Of a DNA stretch of 64,000 nucleotides, positions 48,101 to 60,000 are shown piece after piece. The first letter of the stretch is position 1, and each line of letters starts with the position of its first letter. A model generated the notes under the pieces. The model did not search any database, had not been told where the DNA came from, and saw only the letters and a program-made list of their open reading frames with translations. A program made the position numbers and the translations under genes. Source of the DNA: Endomychus coccineus (taxonomy: Eukaryota > Arthropoda > Insecta > Coleoptera > Endomychidae); contig OY294068.1 of NCBI GenBank assembly GCA_958510875.1, positions 166,727,962-166,791,961 on the forward strand. The letters run 5' to 3'.

Positions 48101-51100
48101 CTAGGAAGGCGAATCTCACAATCCCAAATATGATTATGTCAGATACAACTATTCCTATAAAGCCTTCCAACATATCCATGCTCGGGTCACCACCAACAGC
48201 ACCCTCTCATAAGGTCCATTACGAAAAACACTCCCCAAATACTTGGTTTTCTATTCCATGCCAAGAGCTACTTTACATCTCAGCAGCTTCTCATAATCTA
48301 CAAAGCACAGATTCGACCTGTCCTGGAGTACTGTTTACATGTTGTTTGGAGTTCGGCTCCGAAACATACGCTGAAACTCTTGGATTCCATCCAGAAGAGA
48401 GCTATTCGTCTGATTGATGATGTCACACTTACGAATTCATTAACCTCTCTAGAACATCGTAGAAAAGTGGGCGATCTCTCACTTTTCTATAGATATTTCC
48501 ATGGTCTGTGTTCATCAGAAATCTCGTATGTTGTTCCACCGCGAGAGATTCCAAATAGGCGGACTAGACGAGCTCAAGCTAGTCATCCCTTCATTGTCAA
48601 GCTCGAGATCTTCCTACCAGATTTCATTTTTCTATCGAACGGCGAAGCTGTGGAAATCTTTGCCTAGTGAGGTCTTTCCTTAGGCCTCCAAACCGTTAAG
48701 GAAAATTAGAAAGTCTATCTCCTCTCTCAACATTCCCCCGCTGGCTCACACGATGTTCTCCCAGCATTATACACTTCTATCAATATCTAGGTAATTTAGA
48801 GAGGATAGAAATGTACAAGCGAAAAAGCAATTTAATTATTTCAGATATATTTCCAACTGAGTGTAATCCTTTGTTTACAGTTTTAATTCCAAATAGTATT
48901 TAAACAGGAATATTTTGGTTTGTAATTTAGTATACTTCGAAAAAGACTAAGCTGAAAGGTCCTCAATACTTCAATAGTAGTTTTAGTGGATAAGAGTTTT
49001 ATAGCATCTTCCAGTTGTTAATACTATTGCTTCATGGAAACATGTTACTTACCATTTATATCATCTGGTGGAGGTGATTGTGTGTGAGATAAATCATCCT
49101 CATCATCAGTGTCACTGAAATCATCTCCTTCACTTTCTGCTTCCTCTTTATAACCTGCAGTAATATGCAGCTGTGGTAAACGCTTCAATATTACTGCATC
49201 ATCTTCATAATCATCTTCTGTTACTATGTAAGCATGTTCTCCTAATCTGCCACTTGTCTCACCTATGAACATTTAGTTATATACATAAGGGAACCAATGC
49301 TGAATCAACAAATGTTATAATATTTAATAATGATGGATTTCAAACCATTTGATAGGAAATAAAGAAAACGTATTTTCCCTTTGTAAGCCACTAGTTCTCT
49401 GATTATCCAGCTTTCTTTAGCCATAAAGAGCAATAAAATATGGGTGAACTAATGAAGAGGTACTGAGAGGGAGTTTACTGACCAAGCAACTTTAAAATAA
49501 AATTATGCTTACTATTTTCAGATACTTCAGCTTGGATTAATTTTCCTTCCACCACTACATTCTCATCGATGATTACATTTTTACCTAATATACTGTCATG
49601 TAATACTTTACTATTAGCCTTAAGAGTACATTGAGGACCGATAACACTTGAATTAATAGCAACATTTTCCTCTATTTTGCAATCAGACATTATGAAAGCA
49701 TCTTCTATTTGGACATTTTTACCAATGAATACACCATCACCTACAACTGTTCTTAAAATTTTTGCTGAATCATCAATTATGGTATTTTGTCCGATAATAA
49801 CATCATTTTTCAATTGACGGTTGCTGAAACATAATAAGTATTGAACCTACTTCTTGGAAAATGATTCAGACAAGTACCTACATTTTTACTGATGGTCTTA
49901 AAGGATATGCCCATTTATGATTAAGTTCATAGCTGAAATAAAAAAAAACACATCCATAAGCCAAAGCTTGCTTCAGAATCAGATGGTGTTTATTCATTGA
50001 GCATGTTGTATTTTTACCAATGAATTAGGTAGAACCATAGACCTATTATCCTAAGGAGCGAAACATCTCATTCATAAAACACCATTTGACTTGTCGCAAT
50101 GATTATATGAAGTATGACAAAGAAAACCAACGGACCTCTTTGTCGCCGAGTCATAATTACTCCTTATTGGCAACGCTGTAACTATGACTGAAAACTTGGT
50201 ACCACTTGTAAGGCAACACCGCTTCGAAATAGCTACGAGAAATCCGGAAGCTGTCTAATTGCGTAGTACGGAACACGCAGAACAAAGTTCCCATTCATAA
50301 AAAGTGCGCGGCGTTGTCGCGTTCTGAACAAATGATGCAATGGAATGGAATAGTTCCATATTTAAAAATTTAAATATTATATAATTCGATTGTATATTCC
50401 AGGTTACCATAAATTATGGAATTTTTTTCAGAGAAAACGACATTTCAACAGTATTGCTTCTAATACAACCAATAAATAATGCTATGGACGTTTTTATTAT
50501 AATTACAAATCTCAATCCGGCACACAGAACAACTAATCCGGCAACAGCACATTCCATACGGCCATACTTGTAATATACAGCGGTCTGAGTGGCCCGCAAT
50601 TTTGGCAATGTCTGATGTTTAAATGTAAACAGTCATGTCTTCTTAGGATAATAGGTCTATGGGTAGAACCACGGTCGTATATACAGGTCTGAAACTCTAA
50701 CCTGACATGAGTCTCTTACATATCGCCAAACTCGTAGTCCCTCGATCAGCCACCAGCTGGCGCATGGATCGAAGTATGTTGTCAGGATGTCAGGATTAGG
50801 CGCCATATCGTTCCAACACGGTCGTATACGTGCCAGAGAATATCCCTCGCTCATGCGCCACTCTTTTGGTACTACGCAACAGATGACGCTTAGCGGACTC
50901 ACCTCTGACATAGGAAGCAGCCTCGAGTTTCCAGACCTGTATATACGACCGTAGGTAGAACTCATGAATTCTACATCTTAAATGAAATTTTAAGAAATAT
51001 ATCAAAAATATACCTGGATACAAATTCATCACTACATATATTATTCTTTTTATATGATGAAAAGGTGTGTTACTGTGGAATTAAGGAACGTTGAGGATTC

Positions 51101-53729
51101 TTTTGTAATTTGGATTTATTTAGACTACCTAAAAGTTTATACATGACGAGATCCGCGTGGGTCGGCAAATTGACTGAAAATTTTTGATCTTGATACACCT
51201 CTGAAATAGAGCTCTTTTCCAAAATTTCAGACTTCTAGGGTTCAGGGGTCCCGAGAACGGGCCATTTTATAAGACCAAAATTTAGCCCTCCTCAGCCTAT
51301 CTTTGATATGCTGTTTCTCAGCGCCCTTTCAACCAAAAAACTTCGGCGGGGGCTCATTTTTTTCGTACTGTCCTCTAGTATTTACGAAAAAAAATTTAGA
51401 CCGCTCAGATCAAAGGCCTCAGTTAGCGACCTGAAAAAGTGGAACCCAAAATTGAAAAATTGACTATTTTCTACCTGGTGCCAACAGTCAAAATTTGATT
51501 CAAAATATATCTCACAGGTTTCAGTTTGTTTGTCTGTCTTTGTCCTTCCAAATGAGCACATGCATGTCAAAATTGGTCAACTAGGACCTAAGTTACAGCT
51601 ATTTAAAGAAAACAGTTTTGCCAAAAAACGCGTTTTTCACGAACTTTGACCGGCTTGAACTTTTTTCTCTGTGGATCGAAATTAACAAAATTTTGTAAGA
51701 TGTTAGGAATCTAGCTATCCTATCACCCCAAAAAATTTGGAGCTGAATATTTGATTGCTCTAATCACAGTGAATTTTTAAATATTGCGAAATATCGGTTT
51801 GGCTTATTCAGTGTTATTAACCAAAAACTCATTTCAGATGACGCAAAATTAACAAATTATAATATGAATTATTATTATTTGATGATTCAGTGAGTATTAT
51901 TTGACAAAGTCATTTGAAACCACTGGCAAAGTTGGTTTAAGGTAGTTTAAAAAATGTGCTAATTTTGAGAGAATTGTAGATATAATCCATGGATCTCTTC
52001 ACATACATAATACTATCTCAATCAATATAACCCTTACATTATGTTAGTAAATATGTTCTATGAGCAATTTGATATAAGGATATTACAAGGAAGTGTGAGG
52101 AAGAATTTTCAGTTTGATATATTTATCACCTAATTGACTGGTAGTTTCTCCAATTTGTAACAGCTCCACCATATTGACTTCCTTTAACAATATGTCCATA
52201 AATAGTTCTACCAAGAACTTCATCATTCATCAGTATAACTTTGATAAAATCATCCCTAGATTGGAAATCAAAATTGTCGGCAAACAGAGGCAGTACTGAA
52301 GAAGAACAAATTGCTATGTGGGTGTCTTTCAAATTATGTAAGATAGATACTTCACTATTCTCAAGAAATATATCCTAAAAATTTCAGAATGAAGCATGTC
52401 ATATGTTCTAACTAAATGAAAAAGTTACCAATGGAAACTCCAATTTCCTTTCTTTCGTTTGACCTATTTTTTTGTGATACAATATTCGATTATTACTATT
52501 CATTGCAAGAATAACTTCATCTTGGACAGATAGGCCAATTTGTCCTCGACCAGCTTCTTGGAAAATTAAGGTCATATCTGCTCCTCTATCTAATTTTGTA
52601 ATATCACTGTGTAAAAGATAATATTTGTCAATGGTAAATGCTTTGTGAATATTGTTATTTTTCTAGTATTATTTTCTTAATTCTATTCCTTCGCTAGAGG
52701 TTCAAGACTTTATGAAATACATGCATTTAATGCATTTTTTAACAATACAATTTAGATTTCTCAAAAAAGTTTAATGATGTTGCCCACTAAATAATTAAGA
52801 AGTGTATAATGGAAACAGCAATAAATCTATAGCATGCTTTTACACTATGGAAATACAAATATAGGCCTACAACCAAATGTAATTAACATTTTTTGAGAAA
52901 AGATATCTTAATAACACTCAAAGTAAGAAACTAGGGAACTAATAATAGGCAACTATGGATCGAATTGGTTGGGGCTTTGAACTAGACAATTCAACTTTTT
53001 ACTACACACTCAAGTTGAATTGTATGACAATACCTACTTAATTTATTCCATACCTAAATTCTAATAATGAAAACAAAATTTACAGTCCATTACCGAATTA
53101 ACAAAAAATTTAAATACCTAAAGTATTAATATGAGATTTACCAGTTTTGAAAGGTATAATTCAATACATTAGGAGCTTCAATCCCATACATACCTATGTT
53201 TCTTAAGAATTGGTAGTAATTTTATATTGGAAACCGCTCCTGGTTCCAATAAGACAAAATTGCCTCTCAGTAAGCCTTTAGCATCAATATCCCTAAGGCA
53301 ATCGCCAAAAGATCGACAACATTCTGAAACTATAATATGTACCTTCATTCGAAGGGACCATCCTGCAGTTTGTTCTACACTTTTCCTGAAAAATTCCATA
53401 GCAACAATCCAGGTGAACATATGTGGTCATCAAATAAACTTTATACCTTATATATTCTTTAATCAAATCAATGTGAGAACAACAAAACAAAAAAGTCTCC
53501 TCTACACCTCCAAGTGATAAGAATTCCAATGTGTAATCCAGAATTGGTTTATTCAGAAGAGAAAATAATCCCTAAAATGTACAATAACAAAAACTATATC
53601 ATTTTTAACAAGTTACTTACGAGAGGTATATCGTTAGAAAGCGGCAAAAACTCATCGCCGAAAGTGTTTGCCACTAATATTGCTTGCAACACATTCTCAT
53701 TTAGAATTTCTTCTTTATTTTTACTCATT
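39154..53729 (-). CDS. EIF2B5: Translation initiation factor eIF2B, epsilon subunit, 11 exons
   Basis: Exons (minus): 53621-53729, 53447-53571, 53194-53385, 52429-52606, 52130-52374, 49882-49932, 49513-49823, 49053-49262, 43954-44072, 41128-41292 and 39154-39360. All junctions are GT-AG and in phase; about 636 residues. The N-terminal nucleotidyltransferase-like domain reads [27 protein letters not shown] and [17 protein letters not shown] (residues about 37-290). A left-handed beta-helix of hexapeptides follows ([15 protein letters not shown]..., about 305-400), then an acidic linker ([14 protein letters not shown]) and the C-terminal W2/HEAT domain ending [17 protein letters not shown]. Epsilon is the catalytic subunit of the eIF2 guanine-nucleotide exchange factor in the cytoplasm. 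Odd points: exon 1 has one extra A (near 53700), putting the ATG out of frame with the rest, and the usual VYGD before ISNI reads LEPGAVSNI. Introns are TE-rich. Confidence 0.93.
39600..40250 (-). pseudogene. Non-LTR retrotransposon reverse transcriptase C-terminal relic
   Basis: The C-terminal frame (39617-40024) has [56 protein letters not shown] and [20 protein letters not shown], the conserved tail of many insect CR1/Jockey-like elements. Upstream, [19 protein letters not shown] continues the thumb region to about 40200. A stop and frameshift separate the two. It lies in the last intron of eIF2B epsilon, in the same orientation. Confidence 0.85.
40380..41127. other. Intronic stretch with an unclassified repeat-like segment
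   Basis: The piece 40430-40800 (GGTCCAGGCGCACGGTCACG onward) is more GC-rich and contains no long inverted partner. Overlapping frames at 40390-40789 have no domain. It could be one arm of an otherwise lost foldback element. Confidence 0.3.
41625..43510 (+). pseudogene. Mariner-superfamily transposase split by an insertion
   Basis: The N-terminus (41625-41671) reads [16 protein letters not shown] and resumes at 42495 as [20 protein letters not shown] after the insertion. Then come [26 protein letters not shown] and SLHNILK (helix-turn-helix), a stop at 42781, [20 protein letters not shown] (first Asp), [17 protein letters not shown] (second Asp, about 43150), [20 protein letters not shown] (third Asp) and a tail to IIFRT. 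Lesions: missing ATG (ATA), the insertion, the stop at 42781, and frame breaks near 43080 and 43190. It is related to, but distinct from, the transposase at 28473-29545. Confidence 0.85.
41672..42494. repeat. Inserted repeat, copy 2 (partner 3044-3677)
   Basis: It shares CGTCTTATAATTCGATGGAG and some 600 bp more with 3044-3677. It has an extra tandem-like GTTACCTCGCTCTGA duplication near 41740 and a 190-bp segment (42222-42416) absent from copy 1. TTTTTA precedes it (41667-41672) and follows it, which may be the target duplication. It sits exactly between two transposase codons. No coding capacity identified. Confidence 0.75.
44335..45215 (-). pseudogene. Non-LTR retrotransposon RNase H and C-terminal fragment
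   Basis: The upstream frame (45211-44900) carries an RNase H-like domain: [18 protein letters not shown] (Glu), [16 protein letters not shown] (Asp). After a break, residues equivalent to VxxIWVPGHxGxxGNExAD are present as [13 protein letters not shown] (about 44880). The tail (44744-44406) reads [38 protein letters not shown] and [10 protein letters not shown]. This order is typical of R1/LOA/I-type elements. It is probably the same broad family as 38600-38960, in opposite orientation. Confidence 0.85.
45216..46400. other. Intronic stretch without recognised features
   Basis: A locally GC-richer segment (45575-45760, 46000-46110) with CGAACGAACC-like pieces has no match elsewhere in the window. 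No coding content. Confidence 0.4.
46410..46580 (+). repeat. Dispersed repeat, copy 1
   Basis: TACTGTTAAAGTACTGAGG followed by CATCCTCAGAGTAAA and AAATCAAATGTGC is shared with 56945-57050, and in reverse with 48896-48996. The family has no coding part and no clear ends. Confidence 0.55.
46640..48790 (+). pseudogene. Jockey-like non-LTR retrotransposon, reverse transcriptase region
   Basis: Read across frames: [78 protein letters not shown] (46655-47010); then an inserted 617-bp element; then [40 protein letters not shown] and FEDDATLY (47650-47940), the last standing for the FADD/YADD catalytic box with the two Asp kept. The thumb and C-terminal tail end at about 48680 ([17 protein letters not shown]), and a 3' UTR runs to about 48790. 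Frameshifts near 46735, 48000 and 48190 make it inactive. The endonuclease domain is absent (5' truncated). Same family as 2681-2830, 4742-5240 and 5255-5440. Confidence 0.88.
47019..47635. mobile_element. CATAGACC-family TIR element, 617 bp, 8-bp target duplication
   Basis: Ends CATAGACCTATTATCCTAAG and CTTAGGATAATAGGTCTATG are perfect inverted repeats of at least 20 bp. GGAAATCT lies directly outside both ends (47011-47018, 47636-47643). It interrupts the Jockey reverse transcriptase frame. Eight-bp duplications with CA-starting ends occur in hAT and P superfamilies. No transposase is encoded. Confidence 0.92.
48791..48996 (-). repeat. Dispersed repeat, copy 2 (reverse)
   Basis: The reverse complement reads ATCCACTAAAACTACT, AGTATTGAGGACCTTTCA, ACTAAATTACAAACC and CCTGTTTAAATACTATTTGG, matching 56945-57055. 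Its other half (GGATAGAAATGTACAAGCGA, 48803) matches 58355-58375. It starts where the Jockey 3' end stops. Confidence 0.6.
50036..50661. mobile_element. CATAGACC-family TIR element, second copy, 626 bp
   Basis: Same ends and interior as 47019-47635 (about 95% similar by eye). The 8-bp duplication is GGTAGAAC at 50028-50035 and 50662-50669. The next element begins at 50670, immediately after the right-hand duplication. It is in the eIF2B epsilon intron between exons 5 and 6. The ORF at 50414-50608 (minus) is also present in the other copy but has no recognised domain. Confidence 0.92.
50670..50953. mobile_element. CACGGTCG-family MITE, short copy, 284 bp
   Basis: Ends CACGGTCGTATATACAGGTC and GACCTGTATATACGACCGTA. 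GGTAGAAC flanks both ends (50662-50669 and 50954-50961), and the left copy is shared with the adjacent CATAGACC element. It is an internally deleted relative of 35778-36380. Confidence 0.9.
50962..52120. other. Intronic stretch without recognised features
   Basis: The segment 51130-51830 has a more even base composition (GATCCGCGTGGGTCGG, GGGTCCCGAGAACGGGCC) and may be an old repeat, but no inverted partner or coding match was found. Confidence 0.35.
52607..53193. other. eIF2B epsilon intron 3, nothing else seen
   Basis: AT-rich, GT-AG bounded intron between exons 3 and 4; no repeat or coding content recognised. Confidence 0.7.
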
Positions 53730-54063
53730 TTAGATTCTCAAAAAACCTTTACAGAGGTTAACTTTTAGGCGACAGAAACGTCAATCCTCAACCTAAGATT
53801 AAAAATAAAAGGAATAGGCATAAATAACTTCAGTCTTCTATGGTTTCGATCATCATGGCATGATTCAAGAACAAGAAAGAACCATTGAATTAGAATAAGA
53901 GGGAAAAATAGAATCAAAATATGTCAATGTCATAATTTCATTATATTGGTGGGATTGTTTTTAGACTGTTTATTGACTAATAGGAAAGTGGTCCCTCGCA
54001 AATTTCTAACATAATCACAATGTTTGTATTGTGTATAAATAAGATAATTTTATATTAAACTTC
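53730..54063. promoter_or_regulatory. Shared divergent promoter region of eIF2B epsilon and WDR19
   Basis: Only 334 bp separate the two start codons, which point away from each other. No TATA box in a convincing position and no CpG-rich core were seen. Transcription start sites cannot be placed from the sequence. No transposon was recognised inside the interval, unlike nearly all other non-coding DNA here. Confidence 0.65.
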
Positions 54064-57000
54064 ATGCTAATGGCTAGTGAAAAGGTAAGTCTTTCTGGTT
54101 AGCTATCTTTAATGTTATGTGAACGTTCAATAAAGTAGAAATATAGAATATAGTAATTGTTCATGATCATTGATTTGAAAATTTTATAGCTTTTATTCCG
54201 ACTAGAGCAGCCTCATGGAGCTGGAGATATTTATGTTGCTTGGCAGAAAGGTTCAGGAAATTTTTTGGCTACAACAGGCCTGGACTATATTGTCAATATT
54301 TTTGATCGTTATGGTCAAATTAAAGATCGAATCAGATTGCCAAGGTAAGAGAAAATAGGTATCACACATTGTCAGTTGATACAAAGTAGAAGAAAGTTAT
54401 GGTTATTACTCCTTGCTAATGTTTTCAACTGCAAATCAGTACTCATTTAATTGAAATTGAATTCTGTTAGATAGATGTGCATATTTATTTTTCTCATAAA
54501 ACTGTGATGTTTCAGCTTGTGTAGTGGGTTCCAATGGGACACCGATGGTGATTTAATTGCTATTATATCCCAAAGTTCTCAAGTTATTATATGGGATTCA
54601 AATACTCGGAAAAAGCACAGTGTTGATGTTGGCCTAAAAGACACCCTGACATGTTTATTTTGGGCAAAAAACATTCCAGTACTGGCAATTGGAACTTCTA
54701 AAGGCAATGTTTGTATTTATAATCACAATTCATCTAAGTAAGTTTGATAACCAAGAATATAAACTTATATTTTACGTAATGTATAAGAATGCCTAGAATA
54801 ATATGTCTGAAATAAATTTTTTAGCATCTACTTTGAAGTCAGTTCATATGTAGCTGAATTTAATACTTTCATATTTTCAGACGTACGCCAATTATAGGAA
54901 AACACAATAAAAAAATTACTTGTGGTGCATGGAGCTTGGAAAATTTATTGGCTCTTGGATCAGAGGATAAAAGTATATCAATAAGTAATACAGAAGGTGA
55001 TACTTTGCGAGTGATTTCTTTAAGATCTGAACCATCAGATATCCAATTCTCTGAAATGAAGTTAGATGAAAGAGTAGCAGGAGAAAATACAGTTAGTATA
55101 ATCTTGGAATGTATTAACAATATTTTCTGATCTGATTTTCTTATGTTGATGTAAAGTGTAATTGAAATATTAATTCGCTTTCTGTATTCGTTGGTGAATA
55201 TTTGAGTAACATGTTATCGATGATATTGTACAATGGTCGTTGTAGGCATTTATAGATACTCTATATGGTCTTTTATTTTCTATAGAAAAGATGATAAAAG
55301 CTCAGAATTACTCCTAATATTATTTAATAAGTTTTTTCCTATCATATTATATCCTATTATATTATTATATGGGTTGAGATAAAATATGTTGGAAATAATA
55401 AGATAATGTTTGTAATAAAGATTCTTGACCCAGGTATGAATTATTTATAAATTCTCGGGAAATAGGTCACATTAACACTCATGCTTTATATTTTCTTGTC
55501 TTTATGTACGTTTCTGTCTCACGACCATCATCAGAAGACTTATTATGTCTAAAACTGGATTACTTAAAACTAATTGTATTACACAAAGCGTCCTTATCGC
55601 ACCAATTTCAATTAAAATGCCCACGTCGCCGAAACGAACAGAAACACGAATAATCGAAATTGTAACACCTCAATCTTATAATTATGATATATCAAGAATC
55701 CACTGTTAAGCAGAACTTTTAATAAATGCGTGTTCATGTCAACATAGTCTGTGAACGACTAGAGAGACCAATTAAGTCTAAATATTCACTTTCAAACCAG
55801 ATGTTAGATTTATGAGCTAATAGAAAAAGTTTTGTTAGTTACTGGAGATATACTTGACATTCTACCTAAAATATACTTTTAACATTATAAAGAGGCATGT
55901 AGGAATTTGCAAGAGTTTTTATTTAATTAAGTTAGTATAAATGTGACTTAGAGTTTGAATATCTGTCCTATGATTTACAGATTTGGAGTCACGTTTTATG
56001 TGAATCATCTACAAAATAGAACTTTTATAATAATTGGTTTCCTTAGTTAAAATATTAACATTATTGTTATCGAATTGATGGTTATAATCAAAGCAGTGTT
56101 TAGCAAGGGCGGTGGAATTTTCTAAGTTTTTGTTTCTTGTGCTATACTTATGGCCATACATTATTATAAAAGATCTATTTTGGAGATGATTCACATAAAA
56201 CGTGACTCCAAATCTGTAAATCATAGGACAGATATTCAAACTCTAAGTCACATTTATATTAACTTAATTAAATAAAAACTCTTGCAAATTCCTACATGCC
56301 TCTTTATAATGTTAAAACTATATTTTAGGTAGTATGTCAATGTCAATGGCGCGGTTTTCATTGATTAATCTGGTCCTAAATCAACTTGTTTCATTTATAT
56401 TAATTTGCCACCAATATGATATCAATATCTCATCAAGAAACAAATCCCTTGTGTTAATAATATTACCAAATTTCTCAGAATATATTGACCAGGTGGCTAT
56501 TTAAGTGAATACATTAGTATGTGGAAAAAGAATTAGTTTGCTTATGTTTTACATGATTTGTATCTTCTTCTTTCAGGTGAGTGTTGTTGTTGGTAAAAAA
56601 ACTTTATATCTTTACAACTTACTCGATCCAGAAAATCCAATCGAGTTAGCGTTCCAACAACATTATGGAAATATAGTATCTTACAAATGGTTTGGTGATG
56701 GCTATATTCTAATTGGATTCAGCTCTGGGTTTTTTGTTGCCATTTCAACTCATATAAAAGAAGTTGGTCAAGAATTATTCCAAGTTAAAAATCATAAGAC
56801 TGTGTTAACTGATATTGCCATATGTGAAAATATTGGTAAAGCAGCCTCATGTGGAGATAACAAGTGAGTGTTAATAAACTATTAAAGAGTCCACACTGTG
56901 GGTACACTATGAAACTGTAAATAAGAGTTAATTACCCTAATCCACTAAAAATACTGTTAAAGTACTGAGGACCTTTCATCTACCAATTAGTCATCACCAG

Positions 57001-60000
57001 AGTAAACTAAATTAGAAATCAAAATGTGCCTGTTTAAATACTATTTGGGGATAATAATGCAAAGAAGGGGTTTCCTTCAGTAGGAGATTAATTAGAATTT
57101 AATAAATTATTATCATTATTTCTCTTTACATGGGAAAAATGTTCTTTATACCCGTTATAATGTGTGTGTAATACCGGGATATCAAAAATTATCTTGGTCA
57201 AGGGTGGTTGTGGAATCTAAAACATGTCTTACTTTACGTTCTAAATAATTATGTCACTGTCACACTTACATCATCAATAACCTACAAATTTCATACCTAT
57301 TTATTTCAGTTGTAAAACAATAATGAACTACAAATTATGAAATAATTATGTGAACTTTGAACCTTTTCAGAGGTCGTGATAGCCACAATCCGGGTCAAAA
57401 ACTGTTTTGAAATAGTTAATTTTCCGTAAATCGAATGACGTTCACGTGAGAAGCCCGTAGCACGCGAGTTAGAAACGTGCAAACTGGTTGTACCTAATAC
57501 GGCTTTACGACGACTTTTCGCGTACCGTTTTCGCTCAATGTAGTTAGATTTTGTACCGGACCGTGCCCGACGGCCCTTCTTTTTTCGATAAATGCCCATT
57601 AAATAGGAAAATTTAATTAAAACAGTTTGAGCTATTCTCAGATCTCAGCTATGCGCGTCTAACGTGCGACGTACCAAAAGGAATTTTCTCGTGACTAAAA
57701 TATACACGAAGCGGGTAAAAGCTAGCGGCCCATAGCCAAACTTTATTACAACTGGCGCCGGTCGCACGGGGCAAGAAATGGCCCCAAATTAACAAGACCG
57801 AGGTAAAATGTATAAGCTCTAACTTACGCGCAGCGAGCTCCTCGAGGCATATGTCAAAATGATTTCGTTCGTAGCTAATTACATAGGACGTCTGGCGTTC
57901 ATGCAATTGTGTTTTTAGATAATTCGAACCTTCTAATTTCGATAGGCTACGTTAAAATCCCGGAGTCCAAAGCGCTAAAGACTTCTGAGTGTTACAATAT
58001 TCGTATAAAATTGCGAAATTTCGCACTTTTAGAAACTTGAAAATAATTATGACATAATTATTTCAAACGTAAAGTAAGACACACGTTTTAGATTCCACAA
58101 CCACCCTTGACCAAGATAATTTTTGATATCCCGGTATAATGCTAACCACAGAGCGTGCATTTTGAACAGGACTCGCAATCGATTTTTGTGGGTCACCCTA
58201 GAAGGAACATTTTAACTATAAAGAACCATTTTGCCATTATAAAGGTGAAAAATCAGCATTAGTCGAACATATTTTAAAAACAGGTTACACCATTTTCCAA
58301 GAAAGCTTATCACTGTTAAAAACAGTATGGACAAATATCGAGATAATTTAGAAGGGATGGAAATGTATAAACGAAAAAGCAAATTAATTAATTACGATTT
58401 AACCCCAAGTGAGTGTTATCAAGACTCATTTTAAATTGGGAAGGAGATTTGAACATTTCAAATAGATTTTTTTGAATAACCGCTGGTAGCAATAATGTAA
58501 GTAAATGATTTTTTCATTGCAGTGTCAAAATCCATGATATCACAAATTTACATGAAACTTCAAGTGTTCTCAATTTATCACAAGAAGCTGGGCTGGATCG
58601 AATTAGTTGGAGTAATGATGGACAACTTTTAGCTGTATGTACCAAAGGAGGATCCTTGAACGTTTATGTGTCATATATGCCACAATTAACATCTGTTAGT
58701 TTACCTAGAATAGCAATTTTATCAAGCCTTACTGAAGTTAGTCTCTACAGCTATATTCCAGACAAGGTAAACAAAGTTAATGAACTGATAATTATTAAAT
58801 TGCTAAGAATGAAATTTTCTAATATCTGTAGACACTAGCAATTATGATTTAGGGCAGCAAAATCTTGAAAAAATGTAACTAAATTGTTGAATATTCATAT
58901 TTATCAGTTATAATATTATCATTACTAAAACATGCTAACTCACATCTTTTGCAGGCAAAATTGTCCCCAATACCCATAAGTCTTGAAATCGAACCTAGCT
59001 TTATAGCTGTGGGTCCATATCATTTGGCAGTCGGAATGAATAACCGAATATGGTTTTATGACTTGACAAAAGCACATATTTCTGCAGAGGATGCACCAGT
59101 AATGATCAAGGATCGTCAATACTTGGGTGGTATTACAAGTGTTGAACTTAATACTGAATATGCATCCGTGTTATTTGAAGGCAAAATTCAGTTGCATTTG
59201 GTGAGCAATTTTTTTATGTATAATGATTAATATTTATATTTCATAAGGTTATGCTTTTCATTATTGGGTAAATAGGGCGGTAGAGGAAAAGTTACATCAT
59301 ATATAATTCAAAGTTAAACAATCGAAAATAGAAATTCTTAATTTTCATCATTGTTTCCATAATAAGCGCGAGAATTGGTGGCGTTTCCTGGTGAGAAGTG
59401 AGGTACTTTTGATTTATATCTTTCACATATGCCGCGTAGTATTGCATGCTATTTTGACAGGTTTTTATATTGAAAATCAATGAACCTGATCGGAAAAAAC
59501 TGGGTTAGATTTAATAACGTTCAACTCAAACATTTTGGGACCTGCCAAAAAAGCCAAAGGGTACAACTAGTTGCAAATGGTTATTGATGCATTGGTGATC
59601 CGCTCAACATCCATGAGTAACCCGCCATGTAATGTTCAATTATGTGTAAGTAATCATTGTAAAGTCTGTAACGGATTAAATATATGTGTCTATGTAGTAA
59701 TGTATGGCACAGTAAGTATTACAAAAATTTTTTTTGAAAATATACAAACATAAAAATAATTCATGATATGATACTAAAATGTTAATAACTTATAAATTAT
59801 AATAGTTGAATAATTATATTACAAACAACAATTATTGTAATTGAAATAGTTTGTGAAATTTAGTAAATTAAAATGAATAAGAGAATAATAATTGAGATGG
59901 AAGTTTGAATAAAATAATTATTAAAAATTCGATTTTCACTAGTCGCTAACACAGTAGCTTCTTCAAAGAAATATTACAAAGTACCGTGTAATATTTGATA

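Noticed and set aside
51007..51024. Possible 18-nt microexon of eIF2B epsilon (SDEFVS) between exons 5 and 6
   Set aside because: It has GT and AG in phase, but skipping it gives a better match ([16 protein letters not shown]) to the family.
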